Below, piece by piece: positions 1 through 5,393 of a DNA stretch of 5,393 nucleotides (its first letter is position 1; each line of letters starts with the position of its first letter). The notes under the pieces were generated by a model. It was not told the DNA's origin, searched no databases, and saw only the letters and a program-made list of their open reading frames with translations. This DNA comes from JBMYXZ01 sp049608925. Lineage in GTDB: Bacteria; Pseudomonadota; Alphaproteobacteria; JAGOMX01. The stretch lies in NCBI GenBank assembly GCA_049608925.1, contig JBMYXZ010000095.1, positions 1-5,393 of the forward strand, in the 5' to 3' direction. The position numbers and the translations under genes were made by a program.

Positions 1-843
1 CAATGGCATGAAGATAACCTTTTGATTTTCAGCACTTGCCATATCCTTTAGGGCATCAACATATTTCTGGGCAATAAAGTAGTTGATAGAGTTTATATTG
101 CCCTCGGCAATGGCTTTTGATACGCGCTCGGTTGCCAGTGCTTCTGCTTCCGCTAGGCGTTCACGTGCCTCAGCTTCTCTGAAGGCGGCTTCCTTCTGGC
201 CTTCTGCTTCCAGTTCGATAGCGCGCTTTTTACCTTCGGCAGCTAGAATTTCAGACTGGCGTTCACCTTCTGCTTCCAGAACCATAGCACGCTTTTCACG
301 CTCTGCCTTCATTTGTCTGGCCATTGAATCTACAAGATCTGCCGGTGGAGCAATATCTTTAATTTCAATACGGGTAACTTTTACGCCCCAAGGATTTGTT
401 GCATCATCAACGACTTCAAGCAACTGAGCATTAATATTTTCGCGTTTAGACAGCAATTCATCAAGATCCATTGAACCCATTACCGTACGAATGTTCGTCA
501 TTGTCAGGTTCATGATTGCACGATTCATATTGCGCACTTCATAAGCTGCTTTTACAGGGTCCAAAATCTGATAAAATACGACGCCATCAACCTGCACGCG
601 GGCGTTGTCTCGGGTGATGACGTCTTGTGAGGGAACATCAAATACCGTTTCCATCATATTAATTTTTGCGCCAATGCGATCAATAAGTGGAATGATAATA
701 TGCAGGCCAGGCGTTAGAATCCTGGTGTATTTCCCAAAGCGTTCAATAGTGTATTCGAATCCCTGCGGTACTGTTTTAACACCAGAATAGACGATGATCA
801 CAGCCAATATAGCAAGAGCAATTCCTAATGTAAGAATATCCAT
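1..843 (-). CDS. qmcA: SPFH/band 7 membrane protein, QmcA/paraslipin type (partial, C-terminus cut by window edge)
   Basis: A membrane-anchored SPFH (stomatin/prohibitin/flotillin/HflK-C) protein of the QmcA/paraslipin branch. Members of this family form large ring or cage oligomers on the inner membrane and are linked to membrane microdomains and membrane-protein quality control. In the sequence, residues 3-19 are a hydrophobic anchor. They are followed by the family signature Val-Pro-Gln-Gly-Phe-Glu (25-30), Glu-Arg-Phe-Gly-Lys-Tyr (34-39), Thr-Pro-Gly-Leu (44-47), and the SPFH core with Asp-Pro-Val-Lys-Ala-Ala-Tyr-Glu-Val (95-103). The segment Trp-Gly-Val-Lys-Val-Thr-Arg-Ile-Glu-Ile-Lys-Asp-Ile (152-164) closes the SPFH domain. 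Residues about 170-245 form a charged Ala/Glu-rich coiled coil. The 281 residues seen compare with about 305 in E. coli QmcA, so a short tail is missing. The ATG at 843 has a strong AAGGAGG site at 849-855, 5 bases away. An NfeD partner is expected by family habit but would lie outside the window. Confidence 0.93.
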   Translation of the reverse strand, partial: MDILTLGIALAILAVIIVYSGVKTVPQGFEYTIERFGKYTRILTPGLHIIIPLIDRIGAKINMMETVFDVPSQDVITRDNARVQVDGVVFYQILDPVKAAYEVRNMNRAIMNLTMTNIRTVMGSMDLDELLSKRENINAQLLEVVDDATNPWGVKVTRIEIKDIAPPADLVDSMARQMKAEREKRAMVLEAEGERQSEILAAEGKKRAIELEAEGQKEAAFREAEARERLAEAEALATERVSKAIAEGNINSINYFIAQKYVDALKDMASAENQKVIFMPL

Positions 844-935
844 AACATCCTCCTTAAAATTTAGATTAACAATTTTTGAAGTAACAGAGGACCGAGTTTT
901 GATAACTCATTCTGCTTTCATTATTAATATGCCAC

Positions 936-964
936 AATTTATTTAAAATTGCAAGAAATATCAA
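936..964 (-). promoter_or_regulatory. Possible sigma-70-type promoter for the SPFH gene
   Basis: Read on the minus strand there is TTGATA (959-964, five of six matches to the consensus -35), a 17-base spacer, and TAAATT (936-941, four of six matches to the consensus -10). It lies about 90 bases upstream of the SPFH start codon and downstream of the putative radC terminator, which is where a promoter is needed. The region is AT-rich, so chance matches are likely. A weaker overlapping alternative is TTGCAA (949-954), a 17-base spacer, then CATATT (926-931). Confidence 0.35.
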
Positions 965-998
965 ATTTGTAAGGATGGGATAGAGGGATTTGTATCAA

Positions 999-1025
999 AA
1001 GCCATCCAGAGGATCTGAATGGCTT
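999..1025 (-). terminator. Hairpin, probable terminator of the radC operon
   Basis: The arms AAGCCAT (999-1005) and ATGGCTT (1019-1025) pair, and CAGA (1007-1010) pairs with TCTG (1014-1017), leaving a three-base loop. Plus-strand RNA would have one C-A mismatch (1006/1018). In minus-strand RNA the same position is a G-U wobble, giving a continuous 12-pair stem, so the structure fits a transcript running leftward out of radC. The tail after the stem is only a short U run broken by G (UUUUG counting the stem's last bases), so termination may be inefficient. It lies about 160 bases past the radC stop codon. Confidence 0.5.
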
Positions 1026-1182
1026 ATGATATCATAATATAGGTAGTTTAGTTATTGCGGTTGTTATTACCTCGTGCTGCGTTAAGTTTTATATACAAGC
1101 GTATTTTGCACGGTTTTTAGGGCGTCAGAATTATTATTGAGTGTAACTTATCTAGAAGTATCGGTGCACAGGTCATCGCCCG

Positions 1183-1866
1183 TTAAATCAGTCCTTCTGA
1201 CTTAAAGGACGTATAGCAGCCATTTCCAATGATGATATGGTCATGGAGATGAATCCCCAAGCGTTCAGATACATCACGTATCTTACGCGTCATATCGATG
1301 TCAGCAGGCGAGGGGGTAGGATCGCCACTTGGATGATTATGCACCATGATGAAAGCCGCTGCGCCAATATCCAGTGAACGTTTGACCACCTCTCGTGGGA
1401 ATATTGGCGTGTAATCGATGGTGCCGGTTTGTTGCACCTCGTCACAGATGATTTGATTTTTGCGATCCAGGAAGATCAAGCGCAGCTGCTCGATCGTTAG
1501 ATGCTCCATCTGTGCCGCACAATAATTCAACACAGCATCCCAAGAGCTTAATACTGGCCTTTCCATAGCTTGCGAGCGCAAGGATCGGATGCTTACCTGC
1601 TGGATGGCTTTTAAGATTGCAACGGCAGCATCGCCCATGCCTTTGATTTTACGCAAGTCTTTAGGCTGCGCGTAAATGACGTTGGTTATAGATCCAAAGG
1701 TATTGATCAGTTCTTTGGCTGTTGGCTTAACATCCCCGCGCGGATTAGCTCCAAACAGCAAGAGTTCCAGCAGCTCGTAATCAGCTAAAGCTGATTCTGT
1801 GCCGTTCAGAAAGCGTTCCCGCAGGCGTTGTCTGTGGCCATGATAGTGGGGAGATGTCTTGCTCAC
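1183..1866 (-). CDS. radC: RadC family protein (HhH + JAMM/MPN domain)
   Basis: RadC/YicR-family protein of 227 residues, close to the usual length of about 220-230. Residues 7-37 hold the conserved N-terminal block (His-Tyr-His-Gly-His-Arg ... Ala-Asp-Tyr-Glu-Leu-Leu-Glu-Leu-Leu-Leu-Phe). Residues 71-87 form a helix-hairpin-helix with Gly-Met-Gly (76-78). The C-terminal half is an MPN/JAMM domain carrying His-Asn-His-Pro-Ser-Gly (176-181) and Asp189, which gives the His-x-His-x10-Asp metal motif of zinc isopeptidase-like folds. The name comes from an old link to DNA repair that was later withdrawn for the E. coli mutant, so the molecular role is not settled. The start is GTG at 1866: an in-frame TAG lies only three codons upstream (1873-1875), so no longer form exists, and AGGG at 1871-1874 can serve as the ribosome binding site. 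The gap to the upstream lipoprotein gene is 6 bases, which suggests coupled translation. It is the last gene of the operon. Confidence 0.95.
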   Translation of the reverse strand: MSKTSPHYHGHRQRLRERFLNGTESALADYELLELLLFGANPRGDVKPTAKELINTFGSITNVIYAQPKDLRKIKGMGDAAVAILKAIQQVSIRSLRSQAMERPVLSSWDAVLNYCAAQMEHLTIEQLRLIFLDRKNQIICDEVQQTGTIDYTPIFPREVVKRSLDIGAAAFIMVHNHPSGDPTPSPADIDMTRKIRDVSERLGIHLHDHIIIGNGCYTSFKSEGLI

Positions 1867-1872
1867 GAATCC

Positions 1873-2199
1873 CTAGAAAAAATTATGTTCTTCATCAGGA
1901 CTGTACACATATGTGGCTTGCTCTTCAACGCGTATGATGTCTCGTTCGTCTTTCTCAACATCATAGGCATTAATCAAGCGCTCTTCGCGCCCTGGCTGAG
2001 GATCACGATAGCAATCTGGCCCGCCAATGGTTTCGTAGCAATATAATCGTTTAGGCCGGTGCGCAGGAGACTTGCCAGCCCAGCCATATTCATGAATCTC
2101 CTCCGAGGTTAGATAATCCTCGTTCAGGTATTTTTTGCACCCTGATAGCAAAAGGGGAAGGGTAATGATAAGGATTGTGAGGTTATTTTTATTTTTCAT
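1873..2199 (-). CDS. Small predicted lipoprotein, unknown function
   Basis: Predicted lipoprotein of 108 residues. Lys/Asn-rich residues 1-6 precede a hydrophobic stretch (7-18) and the lipobox Leu18-Ser19-Gly20-Cys21, so Cys21 should be lipidated and the mature protein would be about 88 residues, anchored in the envelope. Residues after Cys21 are Lys-Lys, not Asp, which fits outer-membrane sorting by the E. coli rule, although that rule may not hold here. The core is Tyr-Cys-Tyr-Glu-Thr-Ile-Gly-Gly-Pro-Asp-Cys-Tyr (53-64) followed by Pro-Gln-Pro-Gly (67-70). Cys54 and Cys63 could form a disulfide. I recall this core from short alphaproteobacterial lipoproteins without an assigned function, and that is memory, not a search. 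The C-terminal third is strongly acidic. The start overlaps the end of the upstream gene by 11 bases and has no good ribosome binding site, which fits translational coupling. A single TAG and two codons separate it from radC in the same frame. Confidence 0.85.
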   Translation of the reverse strand: MKNKNNLTILIITLPLLLSGCKKYLNEDYLTSEEIHEYGWAGKSPAHRPKRLYCYETIGGPDCYRDPQPGREERLINAYDVEKDERDIIRVEEQATYVYSPDEEHNFF

Positions 2200-3100
2200 T
2201 AGTATGGTCCGGGCTTTTTAGCTCTTTTATTTCTTGTGGTGTTAGTGCTGGTGATTCTAACTCAGCAAAGTCTTCCTCTGTATACTCAAGATATTGCTCT
2301 GAAATTCCTTTTTCATCTTGATAATAAATTGCTGTAATTAGTTTATCAAGATCAGGCCAGAACTCATGAATTTGAAGCTTCTTAAGAGAGTGCTCAAACT
2401 TCTCTTTTTTATCTTCATCATACATTGCTTCGTAAAGCATGACCCTTAAAGACAGGGTCGAATCCACCCCCAGTAAGTGTTTGCTTGTTACGCATGAAAG
2501 CTCGCTGTCCGTAACAGATCTGTTGCCAAGCAACAGTGTAATTGAAAGGGAGTGAACCATGGCTTCAAAGTAATTCTCTCTATCTAGTTTATATTTAGCT
2601 TTTTCAAGCTCGTTTGTTGCTTGCTTCAGGCCTTGCATCTCATGAAATAGCCCCCTTAGGAAGTTTGCGGCTTTTTTAGAATGCTTTTCCACGAGAGTAA
2701 TACCATTTGCATAACTGATTGGAATGAATGGCTTAAAGAAGATTTTAAGAGGGTTCCAGTTGCCATGCATTTCAGCTAGTTTCATTGAATCACAATAAAC
2801 GTTTAATGAGTGAGAATAATAGTAATGAAAATTACTGAGATGCGCGGGTGATTTTTTATATCTTTCTGGCTCCATTGGTAGTGCTTTTCCATAGCGCCAA
2901 TTCAAATAGGTATGCACACAATTTTCAAAAGCTGTAATGGCTTTTTGATCGTCAGGTTTTTCGATCTCGGGGCAATTGAGAAGTTTTTGGCGTGGTTTAC
3001 GAGCATCTTCCTGCATTTGTAAAAGCCGCGCATCAAAACTACTCGCGCATACATTACAACTGCCTAACACTACCCCTAAAACGATCAACACCTGTAACAT
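2189..3100 (-). CDS. Hypothetical exported protein, unrecognised family
   Basis: I do not recognise this 303-residue protein. Residues 1-20 are hydrophobic and end in Gly-Ser-Cys15-Asn-Val-Cys18-Ala19-Ser20. Val-Cys-Ala (17-19) would suit signal peptidase I, while Leu-Gly-Ser-Cys (12-15) is a relaxed lipobox, so either processing route is possible. The n-region has no Lys or Arg, which is unusual for a Sec signal, and the dozen or so codons I read upstream of the ATG offer no standard start. Beyond the signal the chain is rich in charged and aromatic residues, probably mostly helical, with four cysteines (43, 61, 103, 203), a Tyr cluster at 93-95 and an acidic tail (about 262-303). No catalytic motif is evident. 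The ATG at 3100 has a GGGAG site about 6 bases upstream. By eye the gene is more AT-rich than the GGDEF-EAL gene before it, so it could be a fast-evolving or acquired element. It starts 17 bases after that gene and overlaps the lipoprotein gene by 11 bases. Confidence 0.82.
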   Translation of the reverse strand: MLQVLIVLGVVLGSCNVCASSFDARLLQMQEDARKPRQKLLNCPEIEKPDDQKAITAFENCVHTYLNWRYGKALPMEPERYKKSPAHLSNFHYYYSHSLNVYCDSMKLAEMHGNWNPLKIFFKPFIPISYANGITLVEKHSKKAANFLRGLFHEMQGLKQATNELEKAKYKLDRENYFEAMVHSLSITLLLGNRSVTDSELSCVTSKHLLGVDSTLSLRVMLYEAMYDEDKKEKFEHSLKKLQIHEFWPDLDKLITAIYYQDEKGISEQYLEYTEEDFAELESPALTPQEIKELKSPDHTNEK

Positions 3101-3117
3101 GACATCTCCCTTTATGA

Positions 3118-5262
3118 TCAGACAACAGGAGCCCGGATTTTCTCTCGATACGGCTCGATAATTGCTCTGATATCATAAAACGCCTTGGGACCATCATCCA
3201 GAAGTTTTTCAATTTCTTTTTCAGGCAGTGGTTTTGAGAACAAGAATCCCTGGCCCAAAGAGCAGCCAATTTCCTTAATGCAAATATATTCTTCGGGGGT
3301 TTCTATGCCTTCAACGATCGTCCTAAGATTCAGGTTGCGCGCCAAAGATTGAATCAACCGAACGGTGTGGAAGGACTTCATGTTCTGGTCAATATGTGTG
3401 ACAAAGCTGCGGGCAATCTTGATGCAATCGATGGGGAATTCATGCAGCGTGGAAAGTGTTGAATACCCCGTGCCAAAGTCGTCAATGGCAATGTTGATGC
3501 CTAGCTCTTTCAGGTCATGCAAGGACCGTTTCAGGCGCTCGGGATATTGAATCAACATAGATTCCGTAATTTCAAATTCAATCAGATTGGGGTTTACCCC
3601 AGCTCCGGACATGGCTTTGCGCACCATGGGGATAAAGCCATCGTTTTCAAACTGGCGCGGAGACACGTTAATCGCCCACATCCAGTCATTTACACAGGGG
3701 TATGTATGATGCCAGCGCTGGTATAAGTCAAAGACTTGTTCAATAACCCATTGACCCAAGCGCGTGATATGCCCACCTTCTTCAGCTGTTGGAATAAAGT
3801 CAGCTGGATAGATCAGTCCGTGTTTTGGATGGTTCCAGCGAATAAGCGCTTCCATGCCGCGGATTTCCCCGGCATGCAGATCAATAATCGGTTGATAGTG
3901 CAGTTCCATCTGGCCACTGTCGAGTGCTTTAATCAGGGATGAATGAATCTCGAATGCGGTGGACTGATGTTGCTTCATGTCGGTGGCAAACAGCTCGGAG
4001 CGATTTCGGCCATTTTTCTTGGCGTGATGTAGGGCAAGATCAGCATCACGAATAACGTCTTCAGGATTGGTGTACAGATCGGTTTCTGTCACAATACCGA
4101 TACTGATGCCTACATTTGCAGTCTTGTTTTCCAAATTAATGGGGGATCCAACGTCCTGAATAATACGTGTGGCGAGCTTTTGCACTTCAGCCTTGGTTTG
4201 AGCCCCTGGCATTAGCACGATAAATTCATCTCCACCAATGCGCGCAACTGTGTCTTGTTCGCGGCAGCAGGCCCTTAAGCGTTGTGATACTGTTTGCAGA
4301 ACATCATCGCCGGCTTCGTGGCCAAGGTTGTCATTAATATCCTTAAAGAAATCAAGATCTAGATACAGCAGAGTGTACTTAACCTCGGGGTCCCGCTTGC
4401 GCTGCAAGATCAATTGATTGATACGTTCGAACAACAGGGTTCTGTTTACCAACCCTGTTAGGTTGTCATGGAAGGCTTCGTATGCCAGGCGTTCTTCCAG
4501 GTTCTTAGACTCTGTCACATCCGCTTGAGCACCCACAAAACGATAAGGCGTGCCGTCGCTGTCTTTTATGGAGACGCCGCGGGCAATCATCCAACGATAA
4601 TACCCGTTCATATGACGCATGCGGTACTGACAGTGGAAGGTCTCGCTTTTGTCTTCAAGATAGTTCTCAATCGTGATGCGCAACAGTTCAAGATCTTCGG
4701 GATGAACGCGATTAAACCACGATAATGGCTTGTTGGTTAAGGTTTCGGCGTTAAAACCAATCATGTTTAGCCATTGCTGCGAGTAATACACGTTGTCATT
4801 GCGCAAATCCCAATCAAACAGGCCTTCCCCATTGCTGGAGAAAGCTTTTTCAAAGCGCTGATTCATCCGATGAAGCTTTTCCATGCGACAATTAACGCTG
4901 CTGAACATAACCAGCGAGGAAAGGCGGGCTGCTAGATATGTCTCCGCAAATGGTTTCAGGATGATATCGGCCACTTTGCCGCGGATAGTCTCGGGAAGGT
5001 CAGGCAAATTCGGGTTGTCTGTAACCACGACAATGATCGCATCATTATCTGTTGCATGCTGAAGGATCTGCTCAGCCATCCCCGTGTCCGAGATAAAGGC
5101 AGCATCGATAATCGCAAGGTTAAAAGAATTTTTTTGTGCCCAGGATATGGATTTATCCAGCGCGCTAAAATGCTTTAACGAAACAGGTGTGTCGACGGTT
5201 GTTATTGATTTTACAACGCTTTTGTATGGTGCTGCGTCATGGTCGACTAGCAGTATATTCAT
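3118..5262 (-). CDS. REC-PAS-GGDEF-EAL cyclic-di-GMP synthase/phosphodiesterase
   Basis: Cytoplasmic 714-residue c-di-GMP protein with no membrane segment. Residues 1-115 are a receiver-like domain with Asp7, predicted phosphoacceptor Asp53, Thr81 and Lys103-Pro104. His8 occupies the place of the second acidic-pocket residue. A helical linker (about 116-136) leads to a PAS/PAC domain (about 137-256). The GGDEF domain (about 262-430) has Asp266-x-Leu-Thr-Gly-Leu-x-Asn-Arg274, Asp302, Lys307, Asn310, Asp319 and an intact GGDEF (343-347). Arg334-x-x-Asp337 sits five residues before it, as an inhibitory I-site should. This predicts active diguanylate cyclase with product inhibition. The EAL domain (about 434-686) has Glu471-Ala-Leu, Asn532, Glu564, Glu567, Asp594-Asp595, Lys615, Glu651 and Gln671, but the usual Lys-Ile-Asp is Lys-Ile-Ala617, so phosphodiesterase activity is uncertain. 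The ATG at 5262 follows GGGGAAGG (5266-5273). It is the first gene of the operon. No histidine kinase is visible in the window. Confidence 0.95.
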   Translation of the reverse strand: MNILLVDHDAAPYKSVVKSITTVDTPVSLKHFSALDKSISWAQKNSFNLAIIDAAFISDTGMAEQILQHATDNDAIIVVVTDNPNLPDLPETIRGKVADIILKPFAETYLAARLSSLVMFSSVNCRMEKLHRMNQRFEKAFSSNGEGLFDWDLRNDNVYYSQQWLNMIGFNAETLTNKPLSWFNRVHPEDLELLRITIENYLEDKSETFHCQYRMRHMNGYYRWMIARGVSIKDSDGTPYRFVGAQADVTESKNLEERLAYEAFHDNLTGLVNRTLLFERINQLILQRKRDPEVKYTLLYLDLDFFKDINDNLGHEAGDDVLQTVSQRLRACCREQDTVARIGGDEFIVLMPGAQTKAEVQKLATRIIQDVGSPINLENKTANVGISIGIVTETDLYTNPEDVIRDADLALHHAKKNGRNRSELFATDMKQHQSTAFEIHSSLIKALDSGQMELHYQPIIDLHAGEIRGMEALIRWNHPKHGLIYPADFIPTAEEGGHITRLGQWVIEQVFDLYQRWHHTYPCVNDWMWAINVSPRQFENDGFIPMVRKAMSGAGVNPNLIEFEITESMLIQYPERLKRSLHDLKELGINIAIDDFGTGYSTLSTLHEFPIDCIKIARSFVTHIDQNMKSFHTVRLIQSLARNLNLRTIVEGIETPEEYICIKEIGCSLGQGFLFSKPLPEKEIEKLLDDGPKAFYDIRAIIEPYREKIRAPVV

Positions 5263-5370
5263 GTGCCTTCCCCGATGATTAATCTCACCTTTATTGTCTT
5301 ACAAGAATATTAACACATGGTTTCAAATATTGACACTTGAACAATTTTTTTGCCATCGGTAGAGTCAAGT
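5263..5370. promoter_or_regulatory. Leader and likely promoter region of the c-di-GMP operon
   Basis: An AT-rich non-coding stretch upstream of the first operon gene, and possibly shared with a divergent gene on the plus strand. A -10-like TAATAT lies on the minus strand at 5307-5312, but no good -35 sits at the right distance. Plus-strand TTGACA (5330-5335) has no convincing -10 after it. Two weak dyads are present: TTCAA/TTGAA (5322-5326 and 5337-5341), and ACTTGA/TCAAGT (5335-5340 and 5365-5370). The location makes a promoter likely, but its exact position is not established by the sequence. Confidence 0.35.
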
Positions 5371-5393
5371 ATGGATAAAAAAGTTCAATCAGA
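5371..5393 (+). CDS. Possible start of a divergent gene (partial)
   Basis: An ATG at 5371 opens seven complete plus-strand codons (Met-Asp-Lys-Lys-Val-Gln-Ser) before the window ends. GGTAGAG at 5358-5364 is only a poor match to a ribosome binding site. The Lys-rich, AT-rich start and the spacing from the operon would suit a divergent gene, but seven codons cannot show that it is real. No function can be proposed. Confidence 0.22.

Larger units (their letters stand above)
844..1182. other. Intergenic region between radC and the SPFH gene
   Basis: This 339-base AT-rich stretch contains no open frame that I can support on either strand and no tRNA-like or rRNA-like sequence. Its recognisable contents are the SPFH ribosome binding site (849-855), a possible minus-strand promoter (936-964), a hairpin that may terminate the radC transcript (999-1025), and a perfect 12-base palindrome at 1025-1036 abutting that hairpin. 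The part from 1037 to 1182, between the radC stop codon and the hairpin, would be the 3' untranslated tail of the operon. I see nothing definite in it. Confidence 0.6.

Noticed and set aside
83..427. Plus-strand open frame of 114 codons, Ser/Ala/Arg-rich
   Set aside because: It lies opposite the SPFH coiled-coil codons. Its repetitive Ser-Ala composition is the antisense shadow of Glu-Ala repeats.
1025..1036. Perfect 12-base palindrome TATGATATCATA beside the hairpin
   Set aside because: It is AT-rich, occurs once in full, and lies upstream of neither a convincing promoter nor a gene start. Chance is a sufficient explanation.
1037..1182. Possible small RNA in the stretch after radC
   Set aside because: No stable long stem, promoter and terminator combination, or recognisable RNA family was seen. 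It reads as a 3' untranslated tail.
1867..1875. A single in-frame TAG and two codons separate the lipoprotein from radC, suggesting a read-through fusion
   Set aside because: RadC has its own GTG, a plausible ribosome binding site and family-typical length. A lipoprotein-RadC fusion would put a cytoplasmic protein in the envelope. Simple translational coupling explains the layout.
3054..3269. Minus-strand open frame of 71 codons across the junction of the GGDEF-EAL gene and the 303-residue gene
   Set aside because: It overlaps the end of a clearly real EAL gene in another frame and shows no recognisable protein features.
4468..4725. Plus-strand open frame of 85 codons within the PAS/GGDEF region
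   Set aside because: It is antisense to well-conserved PAS and GGDEF codons, with no ribosome binding site or protein motif seen.

Overview
The window comes from a Gram-negative bacterium, most likely an alphaproteobacterium of moderate to low GC content. This rests on the RadC N-terminal sequence style, on a short lipoprotein with a Pro-Asp-Cys-Tyr ... Pro-Gln-Pro-Gly core that I associate with that class, and on two exported proteins with Sec-type or lipoprotein signals. The assignment is an inference from protein style. Nothing here fixes a genus.

All five well-supported genes lie on the minus strand, so they read from right to left. On the right, 5262 down to 1183 holds four tightly packed genes that look like one operon. 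They are a 714-residue REC-PAS-GGDEF-EAL cyclic-di-GMP protein (3118-5262), an unrecognised 303-residue exported protein (2189-3100, after a 17-base gap), a 108-residue lipoprotein (1873-2199, overlapping the previous gene by 11 bases), and RadC (1183-1866, after a 6-base gap). A hairpin at 999-1025 could end this transcript. It forms a continuous stem only in the minus-strand RNA, where its single mismatch becomes a G-U pair.

On the left, 1-843 is the N-terminal 281 residues of a QmcA/paraslipin-type SPFH membrane protein, cut by the window edge. It has a strong ribosome binding site and a possible promoter at 936-964. The stretch 844-1182 has no gene that I can support. At the far right, 5263-5370 is the leader and probable promoter region of the operon, and a very short open frame starting at 5371 may be the beginning of a divergent plus-strand gene.

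Functionally, the operon places a cytoplasmic c-di-GMP sensor/enzyme upstream of two envelope proteins of unknown role and a RadC/MPN-domain protein. The clearest molecular oddity is in the EAL domain: every catalytic-site motif I checked is intact except the Lys-Ile-Asp motif, which reads Lys-Ile-Ala. No mobile element, CRISPR array, tRNA or rRNA was seen.
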